Source of the DNA: MKSF01 sp037190225
GTDB lineage: Bacteria; Bacteroidota; Bacteroidia; Chitinophagales; Chitinophagaceae
Length of the DNA stretch: 64,000 bases
Assembly (NCBI GenBank): GCA_037190225.1
Contig: JBBCJL010000006.1
Location: forward strand, 496,001 to 560,000
Direction of reading: 5' to 3'
In this document: positions 9,599-18,314 of the stretch, one piece after another
How the letters are laid out: each line of letters begins with the position of its first letter
Position numbering within the stretch: position 1 is the stretch's first letter
The notes under the pieces: generated by a model
Told to the model about the DNA's origin: nothing
Database searches by the model: none
The model's input: only the letters and a program-made list of their open reading frames with translations
Position numbers and translations under genes: made by a program

Positions 9599-9636
9599 CC
9601 GAAAGGCAGACTGCAGGCGGACTGCCTTTCGGTTTT
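9599..9636 (+). terminator. Terminator of the recN-folC-cyclase operon
   Basis: An 11-bp stem, CCGAAAGGCAG pairing with CTGCCTTTCGG, with an intervening loop, followed by TTTTA. It begins five bases after the stop codon. Confidence 0.88.
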
Positions 9637-9655
9637 ACATTAGCCCTTATCAGGA

Positions 9656-10204
9656 ATGAACGCCATTATTCATCTGGCCACAGGTTTTGGTATCGCACTT
9701 ACTATCATTGATGCACAGCCTCCCAAAGCCGCCAGCTTACAGACCACAGGACTGGCAGCTGCAGGCTTTGCAGCAGGGATAATTGTACACGCGCTACTGG
9801 ACTACGCACCACATTGTTACCCTGTCAACTCCAGGGTGGATTTCATTTCCAGTCTTATACTATTGGGTATCCTTATCGTAACGGCACGAAAACAATACAG
9901 GCTGCTGCTTTGCTGCTGTCTCACCGGGTCTGTTTTCCCGGATATAGCAGACCTGCTCCCTGCCATTGTGAACAAACAGTTGGGCTGGCACCTGCCCGTC
10001 AGCCGGATACCATTATTCCCCTGGCATCAGAAAATATATTCCGGTTCTGTTTATTCCGGTGATTGCGGCGTTTCAAATCTCAACACAGGGATGGTGCTGG
10101 CAGCTGTTACAGGGATCGTGTTGTTAAAAAGAAAGGGACTCCGGGCTATTTTCAGCCTGAAAATATCAACAATATATAAAAAGCCACGGACGGGCAGAAA
10201 ATAG
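9656..10204 (+). CDS. Uncharacterised multi-pass membrane protein
   Basis: 182 residues that I cannot assign firmly. Hydrophobic segments lie at about 28-50, 62-78, 81-100 and 143-158. Conserved-looking polar motifs sit among them: His6 near the start, HALLDYAPH (about 45), FPDIADLLP (about 95) and PLFPWHQ (about 123). This spread of His and Asp residues in a small membrane protein resembles the YdjM-type putative metal-dependent hydrolases, but that is only a resemblance. The C-terminus is basic (KKPRTGRK) and probably cytoplasmic. It starts 20 bases after a strong terminator, so it has its own promoter. Confidence 0.6.
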   Translation: MNAIIHLATGFGIALTIIDAQPPKAASLQTTGLAAAGFAAGIIVHALLDYAPHCYPVNSRVDFISSLILLGILIVTARKQYRLLLCCCLTGSVFPDIADLLPAIVNKQLGWHLPVSRIPLFPWHQKIYSGSVYSGDCGVSNLNTGMVLAAVTGIVLLKRKGLRAIFSLKISTIYKKPRTGRK

Positions 10205-10257
10205 TCTAAATATTATTATTTTTGTTTATTACTATTGCTGTTCAAATATTTCGTCTT

Positions 10258-10638
10258 ATGCGAAAAGCCGTTGTCTATATCATCGCAATCCTGGTGCTTG
10301 TTCTTGCAGGCATCATATATTACAAGTATTACTTTGTTTTTGGCAAAGGTGTGAAATCGGGCTACCTGAATTACGTGGTAGAGAAAGGATATATTTTTAA
10401 AACCTATGAGGGCAAGCTGATACAGGAAGGCTTTAACAGGGGCCAGACAGGTGCCGGGTTCCAGAGCAATGAATTTGAGTTCTCCATTGCCAATGAATCC
10501 GTTTTCAACCAGCTGCAGCTCAACAGCGGTAAATTCTTCGATCTTCATTACGTGGAATACCACGGCAAGCTGCCCTGGCGCGGCAATACGGTCTATGTAG
10601 TGGATTCCGTGATCAACATAAAAGAGAAGGAGCGTTAG
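10258..10638 (+). CDS. Small membrane-anchored protein of unknown function
   Basis: About 126 residues from the Met at 10258 (MRKAVVYIIAILVLVLAG). The frame extends 12 residues further upstream, but this Met begins directly at the membrane segment. After a single N-terminal helix (about 5-23) comes a compact, probably periplasmic beta-rich domain: GVKSGYLNYVVEKGYIFKTYEGKL, then QSNEFEFSIANESVFNQL. Close relatives are widespread in Bacteroidota and are sometimes labelled 6-phosphogluconate dehydrogenase in databases. Nothing in this sequence supports that enzyme, and the label looks like a propagated error. Confidence 0.72.
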   Translation: MRKAVVYIIAILVLVLAGIIYYKYYFVFGKGVKSGYLNYVVEKGYIFKTYEGKLIQEGFNRGQTGAGFQSNEFEFSIANESVFNQLQLNSGKFFDLHYVEYHGKLPWRGNTVYVVDSVINIKEKER

Positions 10639-10787
10639 GCGGCGGGAGCACCGGAAGGCTGCACATCCGTACTACATCCGCCGCCAGCCCCCACAGGAGC
10701 GGCCACGGCTATCTGTTATCATTCCCTTAAAAAACTATTATTTAAATATAAGCTATTTTTGCTCCTGACATCATTATCCATTTCTGA

Positions 10788-11324
10788 ATGAAGCATATCA
10801 TTGTATTCGGAGGGAGCCTGAGCAGCACATCCATTAATAAGAAGCTCGCGGTATATGCGGCGGAGCAACTGGACCAGGTGACCCTGCACATACTGGACCT
10901 TAATGAATACAGCGTGCCGGTTTTCAATACAGACCTTGAAAAAGAGAGCGGGATTCCGCCTGCCATTATAAAATTCATCAGCCTGTTCCGGGAGGCCGAT
11001 GCTGTGATCTGCAGCACCTCGGAACATAATGCCAATATCACTGCGGGCCTTAAGAGCATCCTGGACTGGGCCTCCCGTGAAGAGCTCCGTTTCTTCAACG
11101 ACCTGCCTATGCTGATGTTAAGCACCTCCCCCGGAGGATATGGCGGCCAGCATGCCCGGAAAGCGGCAGAGCTGATGTTCCCTAAGTTGGGCGCCCGTAT
11201 CGTCAGCACCTTTTCGCTGCCCCGCTTCTATGATAATTTCAGTGACCATAAAATAGTAAATGAGCAGTACCACCGGGAATTCCTGGCCGCCCTTGCGGCT
11301 TTCAGGCAGGCAGCCGGCCTGTAA
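10788..11324 (+). CDS. NADPH-dependent FMN reductase family protein
   Basis: 178 residues with the flavodoxin-like fold of the NADPH-dependent FMN/chromate/azo reductases. The phosphate loop GGSLSSTSINKKLA begins at about residue 8. EHNANITAGLKSILDW is the family's S.PEY......LKN..DW segment, and STSPGGYGGQHA is the later flavin-contacting loop. It is a cytoplasmic flavin or quinone reductase whose acceptor is unknown. It lies 39 bases before the zinc alcohol dehydrogenase, on the same strand, so the pair could be cotranscribed. Confidence 0.87.
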   Translation: MKHIIVFGGSLSSTSINKKLAVYAAEQLDQVTLHILDLNEYSVPVFNTDLEKESGIPPAIIKFISLFREADAVICSTSEHNANITAGLKSILDWASREELRFFNDLPMLMLSTSPGGYGGQHARKAAELMFPKLGARIVSTFSLPRFYDNFSDHKIVNEQYHREFLAALAAFRQAAGL

Positions 11325-11363
11325 ACCCGGTCATTTTAAACAACGTCAAAATACCAATATCAT

Positions 11364-12407
11364 ATGTATCCCGTTAAAGCCTACGCAGCAGCAAGCCCCT
11401 CTTCAGACCTGGCCCCCTATTCCTTTGAAAGGCGGGACCTCCTGGCAGATGACATCCTTATAGACATTTTATATTGCGGGATCTGTCACAGCGACATCCA
11501 CGTGGTCCATAATGACTGGGGCGGCGCGCAATACCCGGTAGTGCCAGGCCACGAGATCATCGGTAAGGTGAAAGCCACAGGCAGCAGCGTTACGAAGTTC
11601 CGGCCCGGCGATACTGTAGGCGTGGGCTGCCTGGTAGATTCCTGCCAGGATTGCGACAGCTGTCATTCCGGTTATGAGCAATATTGCTCGAACGGCAATA
11701 CGGGCACCTACAATGCCCCGGACAAGATATCCGGCGGGTACACCAAAGGCGGTTATTCCGACAAGATCGTGGTAAAGGAGAGCTTTGTGCTCCGCATTCC
11801 CAACAACCTGGATATCCGGGCGGCGGCTCCCCTGCTCTGTGCCGGGATCACCACCTGGTCGCCCTTAAAGCACTGGAATGTAAAGAAAGGAGACAAGGTA
11901 GGCATCATCGGGCTGGGTGGCCTGGGACATATGGCTGTAAAATTCGCTCATGCTATGGGCGCGGAAGTGACTATGATCACTACTTCCCCGGAAAAGGGAG
12001 CGGATGCCAGGAAGCTGGGAGCGGACAAGGTATTATTGTCCAACGATCCCGTAGCGATGAAGCAGCACAGCCACAGCTTTGACTTCCTGTTGAATACCAT
12101 ACCCGTAGGGCACGATCCCAATCCTTATATCATGCTGCTCAAACGCGATGCCACCATGGTATTCGTGGGAGCGCTGGAGCCGCTCAGGGACCTGAACAGC
12201 CGGTTGCTGATAGGCAAAAGGAAGAATGTAGCGGGCAGCCTTATCGGCGGCATCCGCGAAACCCAGGAGATGCTTGATTTCTGCGGGCAGCATAACATTG
12301 TCTCCGATGTGGAAGTGATAGCCATGCAGGATATCAATAAAGCTTATGAAAGAGTGATGAAAGCCGATGTCAAATACCGTTTTGTGATCGATATGAGCAC
12401 TCTTTGA
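11364..12407 (+). CDS. Zinc-dependent NAD(P) alcohol dehydrogenase, cinnamyl-alcohol/YahK type
   Basis: 347 residues of the medium-chain dehydrogenase family. The catalytic zinc ligands are in CGICHSDIH (about 38-46) and GHEIIG (about 62). The structural zinc cluster is at about 93-110 (CQDCDSC...YC). The Rossmann motif is GLGGLGHMA (about 187). The pattern CGICHSD..., with NTGTYN and GGYSDKIVV, places it with YahK/CAD aldehyde reductases, which reduce aldehydes with NADPH. The physiological substrate is unknown. It follows the FMN reductase gene with a 39-base gap. Confidence 0.93.
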   Translation: MYPVKAYAAASPSSDLAPYSFERRDLLADDILIDILYCGICHSDIHVVHNDWGGAQYPVVPGHEIIGKVKATGSSVTKFRPGDTVGVGCLVDSCQDCDSCHSGYEQYCSNGNTGTYNAPDKISGGYTKGGYSDKIVVKESFVLRIPNNLDIRAAAPLLCAGITTWSPLKHWNVKKGDKVGIIGLGGLGHMAVKFAHAMGAEVTMITTSPEKGADARKLGADKVLLSNDPVAMKQHSHSFDFLLNTIPVGHDPNPYIMLLKRDATMVFVGALEPLRDLNSRLLIGKRKNVAGSLIGGIRETQEMLDFCGQHNIVSDVEVIAMQDINKAYERVMKADVKYRFVIDMSTL

Positions 12408-12474
12408 CCTTACAAGTGTTAATGCCCGTGCTGCCTGCAATACGGCGGGATGTTCGGGAGTTAATATATATTCT

Positions 12475-12482
12475 TAACTTTG
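12475..12482 (+). promoter_or_regulatory. -7 box upstream of the TPR protein gene
   Basis: TAACTTTG matches TAnnTTTG and lies 33 bases before the chosen ATG. This also argues against the longer TTG start at 12480, which would lie inside the box. Confidence 0.5.
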
Positions 12483-12515
12483 ACAAAGAAAATACAAGGA
12501 GTTAACAAACTGCAG

Positions 12516-13580
12516 ATGACACACATAAAAAGAATAGCTGTAACCCTGGCTTTCAGCCTGCTGGGCATTTACAATGCCGGAGCGCAGCCGTCCAACCCGG
12601 AGGCCCGGAAGATGAAAGAGAATGCCCAGAATGATATGAACCGGGGCCAATACAGCAATGCCATCTTATTGTATAACCAGGCCATCAAGCTGGAGCCCAA
12701 TGACGTGGAGCTGAGAAGGGACCTGGCCTATGCGCATTACCTGAACGGTACAGCGGATAAAGGCAGGGAGATCATCAACGAAGTGCTGAAAACGGACTAT
12801 GCCGATGAGCAGACCTTCCAGATAGCGGCAGCCATAGAGAGCAAGCTCGGGAATAACAATAAGGCCAAAACCGTATTGAACAACGGGCTGAAAAAATACC
12901 CGAAGTCGGCGCTGCTTTACTTTAACAGGGGTAACCTGCTGTCGCTCGAAGGCAAATCCCGCCAGGCCATTCAGAATTTTGAGGACGGTATCAAAGCAGA
13001 CCCTAATTATGCCGCGAACTACTTTGCGCTGGCCAGGCAATACGAAAGCAGCAATAGTCTCTGGAGCATCCTGTATTACGAGGTCTTCATCAACCTGGAG
13101 CCTTCCTCCAAGAAAACGGCTGAAGCCAAAAGCAGCCTGTATAAGGCTTATATCAACTATTTCCAGAAGGAAAGCACCACGCAACTGCCGTCCTTCGGCA
13201 CTTCCGAGAACGGTCCTGCCGGGCAGTCGTTCGACAAGGTGCTTACTTATCTTATCAATAAAAATGTAGCCGCCATCACCAGCGGTATCAATACGGAAAG
13301 CCTGTCGATGCTGCGGACCAGGATCATCCTGGACTGGAATCTTTCCTATGCCGGCAATTATCCTTTCTCCCTGTTCTCTTATTATGACAAGCTGCTGAAA
13401 GCCGGTCATTTTGAGGCCTATAACCAGTGGCTGTTCGGGGCCAACGAGAATTCCACGACATTCGCGGCCTGGATCAAGACCAATGCCACGGCCTATTCGG
13501 ACTTTGAGAAATGGCTGTACAGTAACCCTCTGCAGCTCAACAGCTATGACCCCGCTCCCTTTAAGCAGGGTTCCAGATAA
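12516..13580 (+). CDS. Exported TPR-repeat protein
   Basis: About 354 residues starting at the ATG at 12516 (MTHIKRIAVTLAFSLLGIYNAGAQ), a classic cleavable signal peptide ending AGA-QP. Tetratricopeptide repeats cover about residues 30-190; examples are ILLYNQAIKLEPNDVELRRDLAYAH and LLYFNRGNLLSLEGKSRQAIQNFEDGIKADP (a 34-residue period). The C-terminal third is not repetitive and holds short aromatic-rich helices. It should be periplasmic or at the outer membrane and act as a protein-binding scaffold. The partner is unknown. A longer frame starts with TTG at 12480 but overlaps the promoter box. Confidence 0.88.
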   Translation: MTHIKRIAVTLAFSLLGIYNAGAQPSNPEARKMKENAQNDMNRGQYSNAILLYNQAIKLEPNDVELRRDLAYAHYLNGTADKGREIINEVLKTDYADEQTFQIAAAIESKLGNNNKAKTVLNNGLKKYPKSALLYFNRGNLLSLEGKSRQAIQNFEDGIKADPNYAANYFALARQYESSNSLWSILYYEVFINLEPSSKKTAEAKSSLYKAYINYFQKESTTQLPSFGTSENGPAGQSFDKVLTYLINKNVAAITSGINTESLSMLRTRIILDWNLSYAGNYPFSLFSYYDKLLKAGHFEAYNQWLFGANENSTTFAAWIKTNATAYSDFEKWLYSNPLQLNSYDPAPFKQGSR

Positions 13581-13635
13581 ATACTGATAAATTACCTAAT
13601 TTCGCGTATCGTTTCAAATCAAATTACGTTTAAGC

Positions 13636-13893
13636 ATGTCTGACACTACGGTTAAGTTAAAACAGCAAATCATAGAAGCATTGAATTTACAGGGTATGAC
13701 GCCCGATGAAATAGCAGATGACGCTCCTTTGTTCGGGGACGGCCTCGGGCTGGACAGCATAGACTCACTGGAGCTGATGGTCCTTCTGGAAAGGAATTAC
13801 GGCATCAAGATAGAAGATGCTTCGGAAGGCCGGAATATCCTGCATTCCGTTCAGTCCATGGCAACATATATTGATGCTCACAGGAAGTTTTAA
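13636..13893 (+). CDS. Acyl carrier protein
   Basis: 85 residues. The phosphopantetheine site is Ser41 in GLGLDSIDSLEL; the rest is the four-helix ACP fold (GDGLGLDSIDSLELMVLLERNYGI). The protein is longer than AcpP and lacks its DSLDTVE sequence, so it is probably a secondary, pathway-specific ACP. It could serve polyene, flexirubin-type or lipid synthesis, or work with the orphan ketoacyl synthase and hotdog genes near 35 kb; that link is speculation. It has its own strong terminator and no synthase next to it. Confidence 0.92.
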   Translation: MSDTTVKLKQQIIEALNLQGMTPDEIADDAPLFGDGLGLDSIDSLELMVLLERNYGIKIEDASEGRNILHSVQSMATYIDAHRKF

Positions 13894-13918
13894 TCTGCTC
13901 CTTGCCCTGTGCTTGTAA

Positions 13919-13958
13919 ACGGGCCGCGTCCTTCCTGGCACGCGGCCCGTTTTGTTTT
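13919..13958 (+). terminator. Terminator after the acyl carrier protein gene
   Basis: An 11-bp perfect stem, ACGGGCCGCGT pairing with ACGCGGCCCGT, with a 10-base loop, followed by TTTGTTTT. Confidence 0.92.
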
Positions 13959-14068
13959 CAGGCCACCTGCACACCCGATGTCAGCAAACCGCCGGGAAGC
14001 CTTACCGGGCAGGCATGACAGTCTGTATGCCGGAACCTGTGCATCTTAAATATAAAAGTTTAAAAAAA

Positions 14069-14099
14069 TTTGACTGTTATGTATATTTTCTTACATTTG
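14069..14099 (+). promoter_or_regulatory. Consensus Bacteroidota promoter of the PUR-protein gene
   Basis: The -33 box TTTG (14069-14072) and the -7 box TACATTTG (14092-14099) are separated by 19 bases, a full match to the Bacteroidota sigma-ABfr consensus. The expected transcript start is about 14106, giving a leader of roughly 40 bases. Confidence 0.85.
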
Positions 14100-14144
14100 C
14101 AACAGTCAGATTTATTATTAATTAACTTTAAATTAAAAAGAAAA

Positions 14145-14537
14145 GTGGCGTACGATAACAACAAAAATTACGACGAGAAGCGCAACAGCGAAAGTTTTTT
14201 CAGTAAGAAAATCAGAGCTGGTAAAAGAAGAACCTATTTTTTTGACGTAAGAGAGACTAAAAGTAATGACTACTTCATTACCATTACGGAAAGCAAGAAA
14301 CGTTTTAATGATGATGGGTATGATCGTCATAAGATGTTCCTGTACAAAGAAGACTTCAATAAATTCCTGGCCGCATTAACTGAAACGATCAACTACGTGA
14401 AAACAGACCTGATGCCGGACTTTGATTTTGACGCTTTCAACCACTTCAACGAAGGAGAAGAAAACGGTACCTCTGCCGCTGAAGAGTATGTACCCGCTAA
14501 TATCAGCGATGATAACATCGACTCCTGGAATAACTAA
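14145..14537 (+). CDS. PUR-alpha-like DNA/RNA-binding protein (DUF3276)
   Basis: About 130 residues. One PUR repeat is clear: FFSKKIRAGKRRTYFFDVRE then DYFITITESKK, a beta-rich single-strand nucleic-acid-binding unit, with an acidic tail (FNEGEENGTSAAEE). Homologues in this phylum start at this point, so I use the GTG at 14145 (VAYDNNKN). The longer ATG frame from 14070 would start at the -33 box itself and is impossible given the promoter. The consensus promoter and strong terminator suggest high expression. Its cellular role is not established. Confidence 0.88.
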   Translation: MAYDNNKNYDEKRNSESFFSKKIRAGKRRTYFFDVRETKSNDYFITITESKKRFNDDGYDRHKMFLYKEDFNKFLAALTETINYVKTDLMPDFDFDAFNHFNEGEENGTSAAEEYVPANISDDNIDSWNN

Positions 14538-14562
14538 TACACTTATCAGGTCAAAATAACAG

Positions 14563-14597
14563 AAAACGCTTTACCTTTACAGGTAAAGCGTTTTTTT
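14563..14597 (+). terminator. Terminator after the PUR-protein gene
   Basis: A stem of about 12 bp, AACGCTTTACCT pairing with AGGTAAAGCG(TT), with a 4-base loop and seven Ts. It ends only 18 bases before the dapF ATG, so dapF must start from a promoter in or just after it. Confidence 0.9.
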
Positions 14598-14614
14598 GAC
14601 CAATACGGACGGCA

Positions 14615-15556
14615 ATGGCAGCAATAACACTCATCAAGGGGCACGGATCGGAAAATGATTTCTTTATCATTGACAACCTGGAACAACGGTTCGATGACCG
14701 GGCGAAATCGGACCTGAGCAGGATATTGTGCGACAGGAAGAATATACTGGGCGGGGCTGACGGCGTCCTGTTTATGGAAAAGGGCCTGCAGAACCCTCAC
14801 CTGATGCGCATCTTCAATGCTGACGGCACGGAAGCCCTGATGTGCGGTAACGGCATGCGGCTGGCGGGCAGGTGGTCTGCCGATTACCTGGACGCGACCG
14901 AAGTGACGGTGGAGAATGTGACCCATTTGCCTTACCATATCAGGGTACAGGAAGATTTTTTCAGGGATGTTTTCGGCATCAGCATTCGTTTCCCGCCTGC
15001 GGGGCCGGAGCAGGATTTTATCAAAGGCACCCCGGCGGTGCTGCAGCAGCAAGCGATCGCAGGATTCGATGAAAAAAAGGCTTATACGGCCATTGCCATG
15101 CCCAATCCACATATCGTTGCCTTTACGGAACATATTGATGACCGGGAGCTGGAAGCAGCGGGAAAGGCCGCCAATGACAACAAACAGCTGTTTCCGCAAG
15201 GTGTCAATGTCAGCTGGGCCTCCGTCATAGATGATCATACTATTTTCGTCAGCACCTACGAGAGAGGTGTGGGGCTCACCAACGCCTGCGGTACAGCCAT
15301 GATAGCGGCTACCGTAGTGGGCGTGCAGAAGGGAGACCTGCCTGTCAGCGAAACGATCACCGTCCGCAACAAGGGCGGCTTTATAAAAGTAAGGGTAAAT
15401 GAAGACTGGTCCACCCTTATGACCGGCAATGCCACATACAACGCGCATTATTCCGTAGTGGTTGACGGGCAGGACCAGATCCTCATCCTCAGTCATGTGG
15501 CCGGCAACGAGCAGGAAAAATACGAGCTGCTGAAAGCTGCTGCCACCCGGTCATGA
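14615..15556 (+). CDS. dapF: Diaminopimelate epimerase family protein
   Basis: 313 residues, rather longer than most DapF proteins (about 270-280). It interconverts LL- and meso-diaminopimelate for lysine and peptidoglycan. Both active-site cysteines are visible: FNADGTEALMCGNGMR (about 68-83) and ERGVGLTNACGTAM (about 220). The second motif differs from the usual ERG.GET.ACG.G: Glu-Thr is replaced by Leu-Thr-Asn, a variant I associate with some Gram-positive enzymes. A dedicated DAP epimerase remains most likely; another amino-acid racemase activity is possible. Confidence 0.87.
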   Translation: MAAITLIKGHGSENDFFIIDNLEQRFDDRAKSDLSRILCDRKNILGGADGVLFMEKGLQNPHLMRIFNADGTEALMCGNGMRLAGRWSADYLDATEVTVENVTHLPYHIRVQEDFFRDVFGISIRFPPAGPEQDFIKGTPAVLQQQAIAGFDEKKAYTAIAMPNPHIVAFTEHIDDRELEAAGKAANDNKQLFPQGVNVSWASVIDDHTIFVSTYERGVGLTNACGTAMIAATVVGVQKGDLPVSETITVRNKGGFIKVRVNEDWSTLMTGNATYNAHYSVVVDGQDQILILSHVAGNEQEKYELLKAAATRS

Positions 15557-15600
15557 AAATCCATATGCCGGGATAGCAGGTAGCAGCTAAAATCTTTATA

Positions 15601-15637
15601 AAAAAGCAGTCGGTCTTAAAGCACCGGCTTTTTTTAG
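15601..15637. terminator. Probable bidirectional terminator between convergent genes
   Basis: AAAAAGC..CGGT and ACCGGCTTTTTTT form an imperfect stem with a one-base bulge, between the dapF end and the end of the convergent gene at 15634. It is A-rich on the left and T-rich on the right, so it could work in both directions. Confidence 0.55.
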
Positions 15638-16602
15638 TGCAGCAGGAGGGTGTACAGCACATTGTCCGCCAGGAAATGCATGGTGTACTCTGTAGCCAGC
15701 TCCAGGATAGTGGCATTCCTGCTGTCATAGTCCGCCAGGAAAGCGCTGACCGCTTTACGCCCGGCCTTATCCAGCTCCACGGTCTGCGCCAGCTCATGGA
15801 TCGCATGGAGCGTGAGCCCGTCATCCTTCAGTTCCCCGATCGTTGCGATCATCCAGCTGAGCGCCATAAAGCCGGTCTTATCGAGGTGTATAAATTTTTC
15901 ATATTTATAGCTGCCGGAAAACTGGTTAAAAGGGGACGCCAGCACCTTATCTGTCAGGTATTTCCTGAACTTTTCCGGCACAGGGGCGGCCGTTTCCTTA
16001 AGCTCCACCATACCGTCCAGGGCGTGGCAGTATATGCTGAGCCAGCGCAGCTTCCTGCGCAGCTCATGTACATGCTCCTCTATATCTTCAAAAGGGAATG
16101 GCGCCTTTCCTATAAAAGAATATACCTTTCGTATCTCAGAACGGTACACCTCTACCAGGCCCTGCCGCTCTTCCGCTTCCTTCAGCCACTTCAGGGTCCT
16201 GAGCTTTTTATTCCACTCAGGCAGGCGCTGCCCGTTCCACCAGTCACCCGACGCCAGCACTTCGTTCACATGCTGCGCTGCCGTTTCCCTCTTCCGTACT
16301 ATCTGTGTCCTGATGACCTCCGGTAATGCCGCATCCGCAGACAATTCCCTGTCCAGCACCACATAAAAGTCATACATGCCTAAAGCGTCTTCTATCAGCT
16401 TGGCCTGCTCCAGCATCTTCTTAAAGGTCTTGCCATTGTGCAGGTCCTGGTACAGGCGGCACAGCCCTTCCACCATAAAGAACGGCGTTCTCAAATCATT
16501 TTTATAAACATACTCCACCGGGTCATCCGACCGGGAAGCTTTCTCCAGGATAGCGCCGATATTATCCATTTGCTTTACAAATCTCAGGTAGCCGAATTTC
16601 AT
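15634..16602 (-). CDS. Uncharacterised helical protein, possibly CHAD-like
   Basis: 322 residues, not recognised with certainty. It looks all-helical with no signal peptide or membrane segment, so it is probably cytoplasmic. The central segment EEHVHELRRKLRWLSIYCHALDGM resembles the His-(x)2-Arg-(x)3-Arg helix of CHAD domains, which bind polyphosphate, but the rest does not obviously show the repeated CHAD pattern. The N-terminus (MKFGYLRFVKQMDNIGAILEKA) begins directly in a helix, supporting this start. It is convergent with dapF. No operon partner is evident. Confidence 0.6.
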   Translation of the reverse strand: MKFGYLRFVKQMDNIGAILEKASRSDDPVEYVYKNDLRTPFFMVEGLCRLYQDLHNGKTFKKMLEQAKLIEDALGMYDFYVVLDRELSADAALPEVIRTQIVRKRETAAQHVNEVLASGDWWNGQRLPEWNKKLRTLKWLKEAEERQGLVEVYRSEIRKVYSFIGKAPFPFEDIEEHVHELRRKLRWLSIYCHALDGMVELKETAAPVPEKFRKYLTDKVLASPFNQFSGSYKYEKFIHLDKTGFMALSWMIATIGELKDDGLTLHAIHELAQTVELDKAGRKAVSAFLADYDSRNATILELATEYTMHFLADNVLYTLLLH

Positions 16603-16672
16603 AATCGTTCTGTTTAAAGATGAATAACAGGCTGCAGGTGACCGATAGCTGCCAACGCAGCTTTGATATGGA

Positions 16673-17119
16673 TCAGGTCAGCAGCATTTCTATATGCGGT
16701 ATATCGTCTTCAAGGTATTGCGCACCCTGCGGCATAAAGCCCAGGCGCTCATAGAATTCCAGCAGGTACAACTGCGCGGATATCCGTACAGGATATCCCG
16801 GATAAGCCATACGGCACTGCTCCATGGCATACTCCATCAGGGGAACACCCCAGCCCTGCCTCCTGATATCCGGATGGGTCACTACCCTGCCTATCGCTGC
16901 GGCGGCATCGTACCTTATGCCCGGAGGTATGCACCTGGTATAGCCTGTAATGCGGTCATTCTCATCCACCATCAGGTTATGGGAGGCCAGAAGATCCACC
17001 TCATCCATATCCTGGTAAGGGCATTGCTGCTCCACCACGAAGACCAGGGAGCGGAGCTGCAGCAAGGCATACAGCTCCCTGTTCGTAAGCGCTTCAAAGG
17101 TTTTGGTAACGAATCGCAT
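16673..17119 (-). CDS. GNAT-family acetyltransferase, ElaA type
   Basis: 148 residues. The N-terminal segment LLQLRSLVFVVEQQCPYQDMDEVDLLA is diagnostic of the ElaA subfamily. The acetyl-CoA loop is IGRVVTHPDIRRQGWGVPLM (R.QG.G pattern, about residues 85-97), followed by the usual FYERLGFMPQG ending. It is a cytoplasmic N-acetyltransferase with unknown acceptor. Its start lies 2 bases after the stop of the M42 peptidase gene, so the two are cotranscribed. Confidence 0.9.
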   Translation of the reverse strand: MRFVTKTFEALTNRELYALLQLRSLVFVVEQQCPYQDMDEVDLLASHNLMVDENDRITGYTRCIPPGIRYDAAAAIGRVVTHPDIRRQGWGVPLMEYAMEQCRMAYPGYPVRISAQLYLLEFYERLGFMPQGAQYLEDDIPHIEMLLT

Positions 17120-17121
17120 TT

Positions 17122-18210
17122 TTAAAGCTTGTCAAAATATTTGAAAGAATGATTTTTCCGGATATTCAGCAAGGTATGGTAAATGAGGGAGATCACGTTC
17201 GACACATCATCCTTATGCACCATTTCAACGGTGGTATGCATATAACGGAGCGGCAGGGAGACCAATGCGGAAGGCGTGCCGGCGTTGCTGTACGCAAAGG
17301 CGTCCGTGTCCGTACCGGTGGAACGGGAGCAGGCGTTCTTCTGTAAAGGTATCTCCTGTTCGGAGGCAGTATCCAGCAGCAGCTTCAGGAGATTCATCTG
17401 CACAGCCGGTCCATAGGCTACCACCGGTCCGGAACCGCATTTCACATCCCCCTGCACGTGCTTATTGATCATCGGCGTATGCGTGTCGTGCGTGACGTCC
17501 GTACAGATCGCCACATCCGGCTGCAATCTCCTGGAGATCATTTCAGCCCCGCGCAATCCTATCTCTTCCTGTACGGCATTGACCACATACAGGGTATAAG
17601 GCAGCTTCTTTTTATTCTCCTTCAGGAGACGGGCCACTTCCGCTATCATAAATCCCCCTATCCTGTTATCCAGCGCACGGCCCACATAGTACCGGTCGTT
17701 CAGCATCTCGAAGGTATCTTCATAGGTGATGACAGAACCAATATCTATACCCAGCTCCATGACCTCTTCCCTGGAAGTGCAGCCGCAGTCAATAAAGATA
17801 TTCTTAAGGGTCGGCGCCTCTTCCTTCTCACCGGAGCGGGTATGGATGGCAGGCCAGCCGAAGACACCCTTCACAATACCTTTGGCACCGTGAATCAGCA
17901 CTTTTTTGGAAGGCGCGATCTGGTGGTCCGAACCTCCGTTCCTGATCACATAGATCAGCCCGTCATTCGTAATATAATTGACATACCAGGAGATCTCGTC
18001 CGCATGCGCCTCAATGACCACCTTGTAATCCTTACCGGGATTGATGACACCTACCGCCGTTCCGTAATCATCCAGGAACCATTCATCTATATAGGGCTCC
18101 AAATATTTCAGCCATATCTTCTGTCCTCCCGCTTCAAACGATGTGGGAGAAGGGTTATTGATATAAGACTCTAAAAATGCCAAAGACTGCTTATTCATTA
18201 CTTTTTTCAT
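17122..18210 (-). CDS. M42-family metallo-aminopeptidase/glucanase-like protein
   Basis: 362 residues of peptidase family M42 (PepA/FrvX type), cytoplasmic, cutting N-terminal residues from peptides with two metal ions. Metal and catalytic segments are visible: VIEAHADEISW (about 66-76), GRALDNRIGG (about 178), NAVQEEIGLRGA (Glu pair, about 211), TDVTHDTHT (about 235) and LRYMHTTVEM (about 328). The order and spacing are complete. The first Met (MKKVMNKQ) and the Met at residue 5 are both possible starts. The ElaA-type gene follows with a 2-base gap. Confidence 0.92.
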   Translation of the reverse strand: MKKVMNKQSLAFLESYINNPSPTSFEAGGQKIWLKYLEPYIDEWFLDDYGTAVGVINPGKDYKVVIEAHADEISWYVNYITNDGLIYVIRNGGSDHQIAPSKKVLIHGAKGIVKGVFGWPAIHTRSGEKEEAPTLKNIFIDCGCTSREEVMELGIDIGSVITYEDTFEMLNDRYYVGRALDNRIGGFMIAEVARLLKENKKKLPYTLYVVNAVQEEIGLRGAEMISRRLQPDVAICTDVTHDTHTPMINKHVQGDVKCGSGPVVAYGPAVQMNLLKLLLDTASEQEIPLQKNACSRSTGTDTDAFAYSNAGTPSALVSLPLRYMHTTVEMVHKDDVSNVISLIYHTLLNIRKNHSFKYFDKL

Positions 18211-18314
18211 ATGGTCGCTCTTTGCTGTAAAAGGTTATGCAATAGTACAAATATCGCTTATTTCGGCTTAAAAACCCTGTGCAGCGCCCGGCATTGGTTT
18301 TTTGAAATAATTTT

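Noticed and set aside
10258..10638. 6-phosphogluconate dehydrogenase label for the small membrane protein
   Set aside because: The protein is only about 126 residues with one membrane helix and has no NADP-binding fold, so the enzyme name is not supported.
13636..13893. Housekeeping fatty-acid AcpP
   Set aside because: The sequence around the pantetheine Ser differs from AcpP and no fab genes are adjacent; it is more likely a secondary carrier protein.
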